Shown piece by piece: positions 16,062 through 24,952 of a stretch of 54,876 nucleotides of DNA. The stretch is from Chloroflexota bacterium (GTDB taxonomy: Bacteria > Chloroflexota > Anaerolineae > Promineifilales > Promineifilaceae). The number at the start of each line of letters is the position of its first letter. Within the stretch, counting starts at the first letter, position 1. A program made the translations under genes and the position numbers. Location: the NCBI GenBank assembly GCA_024277135.1, contig JAJRVV010000029.1:1-54876 (forward strand). The letters run 5' to 3'. Under the pieces are notes generated by a model that was given only the letters and a program-made list of their open reading frames with translations, ran no database searches and was not told where the DNA came from.

Positions 16062-18158
16062 TTAGCTATCATCCACAGCGGGCAGGCGGACGGTGATTTC
16101 AGTGCCTTTGCCGTCAGCGCTGATGACATCAATGGTGCCTTTGTACCCTTCGATGGCTTCTTTGACCATGTACAACCCTAGGCCGGTGCCGGCAATGCCC
16201 CGCTCGACGGCCGTTTGCGCCCGGAAAAAACGGCCGAATAAATTAGGCAAAGCTTGTGGCGGAATGCCAATCCCGCTGTCCTTGACGCGGACAAAAATTA
16301 CCGCATCTTCCTGCCAGGCATCAATACGCACACTGCCCGCCGGGGTAAACTTGATAGCGTTGTCTACCAGATTCTTGAAGATCAGATACAGTGTTTCCGG
16401 GTTGCCCATCACCGGCGCCAAATCTTGCGCGATCTTTTGCCGGAACGTCAGGTTCTTCTCGATGGCCCGATCCGCCAATGGCGGCAGCATCTCTTCCAAA
16501 ATGGGGTTGAGACGAACCGGTTCCGCGCTCCGTTGGAACTCCCGCGCTTCCATCTTGGCCAATTCCAACATCTGCCGCACCATTTTTTGCAGGCGGTCAC
16601 TTTCCCGTTCAATCACGCCCAGGAACCGATCCGTTTTCTCCCGCTCTTGGGCTTTTCCTTCTCGCAGCAGCCGGGCATACATCAAAATCGTAGCCAGCGG
16701 CGTGCGCAGTTCGTGGATGATGCCGTGGAAAAAGTCGTCCCGCATTCGCTCCACTTCTCGAATCTGCTGCAAATCGCTGACCACCAGAATCATCTCGGTC
16801 ATTTCCCCGTTTTCGTCTTTCACAGAAGCGCCGCTGACCAACACCGGCACAGCGCCGCCATCTACCCGTATTAAATCGGTAGCCAGTTGGGGGAAATCTC
16901 CTTCTGATTCGGCATCTTGCACTACCTGGCTGAACTTTGCCAGACTGCTCGACTTGAACCGGATCGCCTGATTGGCTTCTTTACCGATGAAACTACTTGC
17001 TTCTGCGCCGACGGCCGTCAAAAATGAATCGTTGGCGTTGGTGATGAGTCCATTGGCGTCAATGGTGACCAACCCTTCCGACATGTTGGCGAAAATCGTC
17101 TCGATCCGCCGCTTTTCGGCGATGACGCTGGCGTGAAGCCGGGCATTTTCGATGGCGGCGGCCAGAGGGCCGGTGATGGCTTGCAGCAGCACCAAGTCGC
17201 TTTCGGTGAAGTGGCCCACCTTTTTGTTGATGGCCTGCACCACGCCAATCACCCGATCTTCAATTTGCAACGGAAGACAGACCATGGAATGTGTTTGGAA
17301 GCCGGATTCCAAATCTACTTTGGAATAGAAACGCTTGTCGTGGTACACGTCGTTGATGATGAGGGGTTTTCGGTTTTGAGCTACCCAGCCGGCGATGCCT
17401 TGCCCGGCGCGCAGGCGGATGGGGGACATGGTGGCAAACAGCGTTCCCATGAGTACCTGAACGAACACGATGTCGCCACTGCTTTCCTCGATTAAGCCAA
17501 CAGAAATAGTTTCCACATCCAAAGAGCGACGAACCGGATCCATCAGCTGCTCGTAAATGTTTTGCAGGCTCAAAGTGGAGGCCAGGGCGTAGCTGATCTC
17601 GGAGACGACGGCGAATTCGATGTCCTGCCGGTGGACGTGGTTGCGCAGGTAGGCTCGGTCTAGCGCCAGGGTGATGTTGGTAGCCAGCGCGGGTAAGTTT
17701 TCCGGGGAGAGCGGGTTTTCAAGCGTGGGGTCAATCAGGCAGAGGATGCCATCGGGCGTGATGGGATCATGGATGCCGGGCAGCGGCAGAGGGACGGCCA
17801 GAATGCCTTGTTTGGGCAACTGCCACAGTTCGCTGTTGATGAGTTGGGAGGCGGGGAGTTTGAATTTGTCGTGATAGGCGGCTTTCCCGGTTTGAATCAA
17901 TGGGGTGAATGAGGCTTTGTCGCTGTTCCAGCGGGTTTGGTTCAGCGTGCCATCCGCCTGACAAATCCAGACATCGAAGTAACGTCCCTGAGCGCCGGTG
18001 GCGCCGACTACGGCCGTCACCCCCGCATGTTCGGCTATCTTTTGGGCCACGGCCGCATAAATGCCGTGTGGGTCAAACATATCGGCCAGCTCGACCGCCA
18101 GTTCTTGCCAGATGTCATGCACCCTGTTTGTCGCCAATGTGTCTGAATTTGTAACCAT
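16062..18158 (-). CDS. GAF-GAF-PAS sensor histidine kinase (orphan)
   Basis: 698 aa. No membrane segment is seen, so it is cytosolic. Order: a degenerate GAF-like domain (about 20-170), a clear GAF domain (about 190-345, with AGQGIAGWVAQNRKPLIIND), a PAS domain (about 352-465), HisKA with phospho-acceptor His482 (IIHELRTPLA) and HATPase with NAIKFTP, DSGIGIP and GTGLGLYM. The start at 18158 is chosen because the frame upstream only overlaps repeats and the enolase region. No response regulator is adjacent, so the partner lies elsewhere. It is divergent from enolase. Confidence 0.92.
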   Translation of the reverse strand: MVTNSDTLATNRVHDIWQELAVELADMFDPHGIYAAVAQKIAEHAGVTAVVGATGAQGRYFDVWICQADGTLNQTRWNSDKASFTPLIQTGKAAYHDKFKLPASQLINSELWQLPKQGILAVPLPLPGIHDPITPDGILCLIDPTLENPLSPENLPALATNITLALDRAYLRNHVHRQDIEFAVVSEISYALASTLSLQNIYEQLMDPVRRSLDVETISVGLIEESSGDIVFVQVLMGTLFATMSPIRLRAGQGIAGWVAQNRKPLIINDVYHDKRFYSKVDLESGFQTHSMVCLPLQIEDRVIGVVQAINKKVGHFTESDLVLLQAITGPLAAAIENARLHASVIAEKRRIETIFANMSEGLVTIDANGLITNANDSFLTAVGAEASSFIGKEANQAIRFKSSSLAKFSQVVQDAESEGDFPQLATDLIRVDGGAVPVLVSGASVKDENGEMTEMILVVSDLQQIREVERMRDDFFHGIIHELRTPLATILMYARLLREGKAQEREKTDRFLGVIERESDRLQKMVRQMLELAKMEAREFQRSAEPVRLNPILEEMLPPLADRAIEKNLTFRQKIAQDLAPVMGNPETLYLIFKNLVDNAIKFTPAGSVRIDAWQEDAVIFVRVKDSGIGIPPQALPNLFGRFFRAQTAVERGIAGTGLGLYMVKEAIEGYKGTIDVISADGKGTEITVRLPAVDDS

Positions 18159-18274
18159 AGTCCGAATAGTATAACTGAGGCGGCAGAATGACAAGAGGAC
18201 AACGGTACAGGTACTGAGGCGGGGGAGAGAGAATGGCTTGCCGGGGCGTGTGGGCGGGGATAGACTAACGGGGA

Positions 18275-18344
18275 TGAATTGTGAATTGTGAATTGTGAAT
18301 TGTGAATTGTGAATTGTGAATTGTGAAGGGTGAATTGTGAAGGG
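18275..18344. repeat. 7-base-period array 4 (TGAATTG x7, then variants)
   Basis: Seven perfect TGAATTG units (18275-18323) are followed by TGAAGGG, TGAATTG, TGAAGGG in register. This is the purest array in the window and lies between the divergent kinase and enolase genes. Confidence 0.9.
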
Positions 18345-18348
18345 TGAA

Positions 18349-19759
<1,411 letters not shown>

Positions 19760-19779
19760 AAATAGTGACAAGGGAGAAT

Positions 19780-20367
19780 ATGATGTATAGACTTGAACAG
19801 GATAAGGATGAGAATGAAAAACCATCCATGAAACGAATGATTGAGCAGTTGTTGGAAACTCGTATCATCACGATTTTCGGTGAAATTGACATGAAGGCGG
19901 CCCAGGAAGTTTCCCAGAAATTGCTGGTTCTGGATGCTGATTCGCAAGACCCTATTAAAATCTTCATCAATTCCCCCGGCGGTCACGTGGAAGCAGGGGA
20001 TACCATTCACGATATGATCCGGTTTGTCAACTCCCCGGTCAAAGTGATCGGCACTGGCTGGGTCGCCAGCGCCGGCGCGCTTGTTTATGCAGCGCCAGAT
20101 AGAGAAAACCGATACAGCCTACCCAATACACGCTTCCTGTTGCATCAGCCCATGGGCGGCATGCGCGGCCAGGCATCGGACATTGCCATTGAAGCTGAAG
20201 AAATTCTGAAGATGCGTCGTCGTTTGAATCAAATTTTTGCCAATCAGACGGGTCAGCCTTTGGAAAAAGTGGAGCAGGATACGGATCGTAATTTTTGGAT
20301 GTCGGCCCAGGAAGCGGCCGAGTATGGTTTGGTCGGACAGATTATCAATTCCATAGATGAAGTTTAG
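19780..20367 (+). CDS. clpP: ATP-dependent Clp protease proteolytic subunit (ClpP)
   Basis: 195 aa. The catalytic Ser (WVASAGALV), His (RFLLHQPMGG) and Asp (EQDTDRNFWM) of ClpP are present, with the IFINSPGGHVEAGDTIHDMI strand-helix unit. The nucleophile motif is ASAG rather than the commoner ASMG, so it may be a specialised paralogue. Two ATGs (19780, 19783) follow AGGGAG; the second has better spacing. No clpX or clpC is nearby. Gene is followed after 12 bases by the glycosyltransferase gene. Confidence 0.9.
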   Translation: MMYRLEQDKDENEKPSMKRMIEQLLETRIITIFGEIDMKAAQEVSQKLLVLDADSQDPIKIFINSPGGHVEAGDTIHDMIRFVNSPVKVIGTGWVASAGALVYAAPDRENRYSLPNTRFLLHQPMGGMRGQASDIAIEAEEILKMRRRLNQIFANQTGQPLEKVEQDTDRNFWMSAQEAAEYGLVGQIINSIDEV

Positions 20368-20379
20368 GCTTGTACCTAA

Positions 20380-21834
20380 ATGATGCGGAATCCCTTTCTC
20401 TTGCTGAGCCTGATTCTACTTGGCTTTGGTTTGCGCGTTTACCGATTGGACGCGCAATCCCTGTGGTGGGACGAGGTGTTCTCTTCTCTTATGATCACCT
20501 TGCCTCCGTCAGAAATGCTGACTGAACTGGTGGCAGATCGGGTGCATCCGCCGCTGTACTATTATTTTCTGGATGTGTGGGCGCAGGCGGGGCGCGATCC
20601 CTTTTGGCTCCGTTATTTGTCACTCATGTTTGGCGTGTTGACTTTGCCGGTGTTGTATCGGTTGGGTCGGGCGTTGGGCGGACGGGCGGTGGGGATGACG
20701 GCCGCCTTCCTGCTGGCGATTTCTCCGTTCCACATCTGGTATTCACAGGAGACGCGGATGCACACGCTGGCCGCGCTGGCGGTGACGGCGGCGCAATGGT
20801 TTTTGTGGCGGGGATTGCATCGGAACGGCCGTCGAGATTGGGTTCTGTTTACATTGTGCCAGTTGACAGCCGTTTATGCCCACTACTTTGCCTGGCTGGT
20901 GGCGCTGGCCCAGTATGCCTTTTTGTCTCTGACCTACCGGCAGTTTCCGGGGGCGTTTCGGCGCTGGTTGGTGAGTACGGCCGTGGTCGCCGCCGGTTTT
21001 AGCGTTTGGGCGGCGGCCGTACTCAGCATCGGCGATTTCGGGCAGGCCGGGCTGAGTTGGATTGCCCCTGCGCGTCTGGCGGATCCCGTATTGACCTTGC
21101 TTGCCTTTAGCGCCGGGCCGACGATTGACCCGGCGCAGGCGGGTTGGTGGCTGGCCGGATTGGTGTTTCTGGCATGATTGGCGGTTTCTGTTCGCCAAAT
21201 GAGGAAACCGGGCCACAGATTTTTAGCTGTATGGCTGCTTGTGCCCCTTTTGCTCACCTTTCTTATTTCGCTCGATTTGCCCATCCCGCAAAAACGCTCG
21301 ATTTATATGGATCGCAATTTGATCGTCATCTTGCCCGGTTTGCTGCTGCTGGCGAGCGTGGGGCTGGCCCGGTGGCGGCGGGGATTGCCCTTTTTGTTGT
21401 TGGTAGTGACGGCCGTTAACCTGACAGCGTTGTGGTTTCAATTCCATGATCCCCAATTTTATCGGGAGGGGTGGCGGGATGCGGTGGCGGCCGTGCAGTC
21501 CGATTGGCAGGATGGGGATGTGATGCTGATCACGCCCAGCGATCTACTGCCAATTTGGTTTTATGGGGGATTTGACTTACCCAATCTGCTGGTAGATCTT
21601 TCGGCTGAGGAAGAAGAGATTGCGGCGCAGATGACGGCCGTATCCGCTGACCGGGTTTGGCTGCTCCTGATCAGTAACAACGCCAACCCGCATGGTTTTC
21701 CCCAAGATCGGAACCAAGCCGTCAAAGAGAAAGCAGCAACCAACAACTATCATCGCTGGTTGTCAGCTAATGGCTCCTTGCTAGAGGAAAAAACGTTCCC
21801 TGGGATTACGCTCACCTTGTTTCAATTGAATTAG
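20380..21834 (+). pseudogene. GT-C glycosyltransferase (PMT/ArnT-like) interrupted by an in-frame TGA
   Basis: A single reading frame of 485 codons encodes a polytopic membrane protein. The first loop has SLWWDEVFS, the acidic motif of GT39/ArnT-type transferases that use lipid-linked sugars. A TGA at 21175-21177 splits it into 264 and 219 residues; both sides are in the same frame and read through a Trp-compatible position (LVFLA-stop-LAVSVRQ). The second half continues with membrane helices and a soluble C-terminal part. Either a recent TGG-to-TGA nonsense mutation or a sequence error is likely. A TTG restart at 21178 lacks a ribosome site. Confidence 0.75.
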
Positions 21835-21860
21835 CCCATGTTTTTTCATCAGAGCCGGAA

Positions 21861-21889
21861 TTGTGTTTTCTGGACACAGGATGTAGAAT
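21861..21889 (+). promoter_or_regulatory. promoter of the second toxin-antitoxin pair, with GTGT-N7-ACAC site
   Basis: TTGTGT (21861-21866), a 17-base spacer and TAGAAT (21884-21889). TGTGT (21862-21866) and ACACA (21874-21878) form a palindrome between the hexamers with the same spacing as the operators at 24521-24572. Confidence 0.55.
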
Positions 21890-21922
21890 GACATCAAATT
21901 GCGTGACAAGGAGTGTGTTAAA

Positions 21923-22282
21923 GTGAGTACTAAAATTATGCCAGTGACAGACTTGCGCCGCAAAACACGCGCCGTCATCCGCGAGGTTTATGAGGATGAG
22001 ACGACGGTTTACATCACCCAGCACGGCCGTCCAACGGTGGCGCTCATCAATTATGAACGATACGAGGCGATGGTTGCCGCGCTAACAGAGGCGGAAAATC
22101 GCGTCACAATTGCGCCTACACCCGAACAAAAACGGGCGGCAGCCCTGCTCCAATCGTGGATTGATGAAGGCGATGCAGAGGAGCAGCAGGAAACGGGCGC
22201 GGCTTTACTGACCGGATTAGATGAAAATCGGTCGTCTGACCGGAAACATTTTCCCCCTGAAATGGCGGGAGAAAGCTGGTGA
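21923..22282 (+). CDS. Phd/YefM-type antitoxin
   Basis: 119 aa. The N-terminal fold shows PVTDLRRKTRAVIREVYEDE followed by VYITQHGRPTVALINYERYEAM, the standard Phd/YefM pattern. The remainder is Glu/Gln-rich and would bind the toxin. GTG at 21923 is chosen because AGGAG precedes it by about 9 bases; an upstream TTG frame is less likely. It overlaps the toxin start by four bases. Likely represses its promoter at 21861-21889. Confidence 0.82.
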   Translation: MSTKIMPVTDLRRKTRAVIREVYEDETTVYITQHGRPTVALINYERYEAMVAALTEAENRVTIAPTPEQKRAAALLQSWIDEGDAEEQQETGAALLTGLDENRSSDRKHFPPEMAGESW

Positions 22283-22725
22283 AGCGCATTGTCTTGCTAG
22301 ACGCCGGCCCTTTGGGTTTGGTTACAAATCCCAAACTGTCCCCGCAAAGCGCAGCCTGTAATCAATGGCTTCAATCATTGTTGTTGGCTGGCGTTCATGT
22401 GATGGTTCCGGAAATCACCGATTACGAAGTGCGTCGTGAATTACTGCGGGCGCGAAAGAAGCGCGGGTTACGTCGACTTGACGATCTGGCTGCGCTTGTT
22501 GAATATCTGCCATTAACAACGGCCGTTATGCGCGACGCCGCTCAACTATGGGCGCAAATTCGCCAATCAGGACAACCAACGGCTGATCGTCATGCCTTAG
22601 ACGGCGATGTGATTTTAGCGGCCCAAGCCCGCTCTATTCCTGTAGACAACGTGATGGTAGCCACCACCAATGTCAGTCATCTTACGCGGCTGGTAACGGC
22701 CGCCTTGTGGACAGAGATTCAATAA
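22279..22725 (+). CDS. PIN-domain toxin (VapC-like)
   Basis: 148 aa. PIN-domain RNase with Asp8 (LLDAGPLG), Glu in PEITDYEVRREL, Asp in LDGDVILAAQA and the C-terminal ATTNVSHL motif (TxNxxH), so the active site looks intact. It starts at a GTG overlapping the antitoxin stop. It is only distantly similar to the VapC at 4853-5275, so the two modules are probably independent acquisitions. Confidence 0.85.
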   Translation: MKRIVLLDAGPLGLVTNPKLSPQSAACNQWLQSLLLAGVHVMVPEITDYEVRRELLRARKKRGLRRLDDLAALVEYLPLTTAVMRDAAQLWAQIRQSGQPTADRHALDGDVILAAQARSIPVDNVMVATTNVSHLTRLVTAALWTEIQ

Positions 22726-22734
22726 GCGTTTCGC

Positions 22735-23517
22735 TCAGATAAACAAACCGGCGGGCGCGGCCTGCTGTTGGCTGACGCTGATGGTGGACATGGATACCAG
22801 GTGGAAAATGCGGCGCAGCTCCTGGTGGCTGAGTCCGGCCGTTAACGCTTCAGGGAAGCCAATTTCGTCCGCCATCGCTTGCAGTTCCGCTTCGCTGACG
22901 CCGCCGGAACGAAAGCCAATGTAAGCCAGCGTGTAAATCTCGTGCTGCAACAGCTCTTGCGCCGCCCGGCGCACATCGGCTGCCCGCTGTTTGGAAACAT
23001 TGTCGGCTCCATCCGAATAGACCAGAACAATACAGCGTACCATCACCCCGCTTTGGCGCAGCTGCTGGGCATACAGCACCATGTTGGTCAATCCGGCGGC
23101 GACGGCGTCGTACAACGCAGTCATGTTGTCGGGATCGTACACGCTGCGCGTCAACGGCGGCACATCGTTGATGGGCAGGTAGCCGTGCAACAGCTTAACG
23201 TCGTCATGAAACAGGATGGTGCTGACCAGGATGTCGTCGGCAGCGGTGGAACCGGCCATGGCGCCGATGTAATCCCGGTTGTACGCTTCGATTAAATGGG
23301 CGGCGTGCGCGGCCATGGAGCCGCTCATGTCAATGATGTTCATCGCCAGGGTCACTTCGTTGCTGGCTAATTGGTTGAGGTTGGCGCCGACGGCCGTCAT
23401 CATCGTCGGCCCATTCAAATTCGCCACCACCAAATCCATCGTGTCATCCGTCAGCCCATCATCTTGCGCCGACTGGAACAAATCGTCCAAATTACCTAAA
23501 CCGTTATTGTTGCTCAT
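22735..23517 (-). CDS. vWA-domain protein
   Basis: 260 aa, no signal peptide. The von Willebrand factor A fold shows a MIDAS motif in IIDMSGSMAAH (DxSxS), with the Thr and Asp positions plausible in YDPDNMTALYDAV and LVYSDGADN. The ATG at 23517 follows TTGGAG. It lies one short 7-base array after the nicotinamidase-like gene on the same strand, so the two form an operon under the promoter at 24551-24579. Function unknown; vWA proteins typically act in metal-dependent protein assembly. Confidence 0.8.
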   Translation of the reverse strand: MSNNNGLGNLDDLFQSAQDDGLTDDTMDLVVANLNGPTMMTAVGANLNQLASNEVTLAMNIIDMSGSMAAHAAHLIEAYNRDYIGAMAGSTAADDILVSTILFHDDVKLLHGYLPINDVPPLTRSVYDPDNMTALYDAVAAGLTNMVLYAQQLRQSGVMVRCIVLVYSDGADNVSKQRAADVRRAAQELLQHEIYTLAYIGFRSGGVSEAELQAMADEIGFPEALTAGLSHQELRRIFHLVSMSTISVSQQQAAPAGLFI

Positions 23518-23525
23518 GTTTATCT

Positions 23526-23546
23526 CCAAAATCCAAAATCCAAAAT
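23526..23546. repeat. 7-base-period array 5 (CCAAAAT x3)
   Basis: Three perfect CCAAAAT units separate the vWA start from the nicotinamidase-like stop; the last unit reaches the stop codon. Confidence 0.65.
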
Positions 23547-24475
23547 CAAAACGGCAGCTTGTCCGTGCTGTCAATAAAATTCACGCCCTGCTTCTCGAAC
23601 TCGGCAAACCGCTTCAGGGCGATGGCGTGGAAATCTACGTCCGGGTGCAGCACCGGCGAGGTGCAGTCGCGCAGGAAGAAAATCTTTTGCAGCGCGTCCG
23701 GCTTGCCGCTGAAATCCTCCACCAGGTCTTCCACCGTCTCCAGCACGCAGTGGCTTTCCGCTTCCCCGGCCACAATCACCACATCCGCGTCGGCCAACGT
23801 GTCCAGGAACGCTTTGTTCTTGCCGCCCAGCGGGTGGCTGGGAACCGGCACTTCCGGCTGGATGATGGAGTAATGCTCGGTGAGCGGGATACTGCCCTTG
23901 GTCAGCCAGGTGGGTTGGGTTTTGCGGGCGATGCTGTGCCAGATGACGGCGCTCCACAATTCCGGATCCAGCGCGTTGCCGAGACCGCCGATCATGACGT
24001 GGTAGGGCCAGATGGTCAGCCTCTTTTTTGCCTGCTGCTCCAGTTCGCGGACGTAGTTGGTGGACTGCACCGGGGCCGCCAACGGCCGCCATTTGCCCTG
24101 TTTGATGTCATCGTAACTGATCATGGTGAACGGGGCCGGATGTTCGCCATTTTCATCAGCCCACCAGGCCGGGTGGAAAATCTGGTGGGGCAGGTGGGAG
24201 TCCAGCGAACAGGTGATGCTGGTGATGCGTTCAGCGTTGGCGTAGATGAATTCAACCAATCGCCGGATGTCGCCCAGCGAGCCGGGCACGTTGAGCGAGC
24301 CGTTGTCATGGCAAAAATCAATTTGCATGTCAATGATGACCAGATGGATTTTCTTCTTGTCAGCGGCGGCGGCGGGCAGGTTGGCGGCGGCGGCATCGGC
24401 AGTGATGGCGGCTACGTCCGGGTAGAACAGCGTGCCAATACGGTTGGGGTCATAAAAAGCAGGAAAGGCGCTCAT
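23546..24475 (-). CDS. nicotinamidase/isochorismatase-family cysteine hydrolase
   Basis: 309 aa. Catalytic triad positions are visible: Asp49 (LVIIDMQIDF), Lys193 (WLTKGSIP) and Cys243 (AGEAESHCVLETVEDL). Metal ligands fit SLDSHLPHQIFHPAWW (Asp92, His94, His101). This pattern is nearer to nicotinamidase than to isochorismatase, so deamination of nicotinamide to nicotinate in NAD salvage is the best guess. The protein is about 100 residues longer than PncA, with an N-terminal Ala-rich extension. AAAGGAG precedes the ATG at 24475. Controlled by a promoter with two operator-like sites. Confidence 0.82.
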   Translation of the reverse strand: MSAFPAFYDPNRIGTLFYPDVAAITADAAAANLPAAAADKKKIHLVIIDMQIDFCHDNGSLNVPGSLGDIRRLVEFIYANAERITSITCSLDSHLPHQIFHPAWWADENGEHPAPFTMISYDDIKQGKWRPLAAPVQSTNYVRELEQQAKKRLTIWPYHVMIGGLGNALDPELWSAVIWHSIARKTQPTWLTKGSIPLTEHYSIIQPEVPVPSHPLGGKNKAFLDTLADADVVIVAGEAESHCVLETVEDLVEDFSGKPDALQKIFFLRDCTSPVLHPDVDFHAIALKRFAEFEKQGVNFIDSTDKLPF

Positions 24476-24520
24476 GGTTTTCTCCTTTAAGTAAGCGATA
24501 ATGGGTTCCATTGTTCTATT

Positions 24521-24579
24521 AGTGTTGTTTGTACACTTAATGTTGATGAAAGTATAGTGTAAAAACAACACTTTGTCAA
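24521..24579 (-). promoter_or_regulatory. promoter with two AGTGT-N7-ACACT operators
   Basis: On the minus strand TTGACA (24574-24579), 17 bases, TATACT (24551-24556). One palindrome AGTGT-N7-ACACT (24556-24572) fills the spacer; a second (24521-24537) lies just past the predicted start, 35 bp centre to centre. Each is identical except in the N7 core. This is a classical repression layout, perhaps for an NAD-responsive regulator such as NrtR (inference). Confidence 0.75.
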
Positions 24580-24761
24580 GAAGTAATTTGGAATTGGAAA
24601 AAGCCAGGGGGTGTTTGCTGTCAGTTTCTAGTTGCGGGAAGTGGATTTTAGACGCTTGTTTGGCCTGAAATGTAAAAAGGAAGTAAGATTTATTTGAGCA
24701 GATTATCTGCTTGCCTGGGAAGTAGTTTCAGTAGTAGAAAAACTTGCGTGAGGAGCATTTC

Positions 24762-24789
24762 GTAATCTAAAATCCGCAATCGAAAATCA
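24762..24789. repeat. 7-base-period array 6
   Basis: GTAATCT, AAAATCC, GCAATCG, AAAATCA in register, adjoining the compound element at 24790. AAAATCA-AAAATCC (24926-24939) continues the theme before the next gene. In the rest of the gap 24580-24761 I see only a small GCAGA-TTA-TCTGC hairpin. Confidence 0.55.
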
Positions 24790-24886
24790 GGCATGGTTCA
24801 TTTTGAGTAAAACCATCTTTGCAAATTGTTGACTGTAGCGGTTTCTTACCGCGTCTACACCTGCGCGGTAGGGATACCGCGGCTAC
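24790..24886. repeat. compound dispersed element, copy 2 (inverted)
   Basis: Reverse-complement copy of 19670-19759: first the ATGGTTCATTTTGAGTAAAACCAT motif, then the hairpin with CCGCG arms ending in ACCGCGGCTAC. One arm has lost GG. It lies in the gap before the large secreted protein. Confidence 0.75.
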
Positions 24887-24952
24887 AAATTGTAAAGGAC
24901 ACCGCCAGTTTTTTGAACCATGCCGAAAATCAAAAATCCTGAGGAGGGTGAG

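Noticed and set aside
18275..18344. Possible CRISPR array
   Set aside because: Units are 7 bases and contiguous, without 25-40-base repeats or unique spacers; no cas genes.
21175..21177. TGA recoded as Trp or selenocysteine
   Set aside because: TGA ends many genes in the window, no SECIS-like hairpin was recognised after it, and the position is in a membrane segment.
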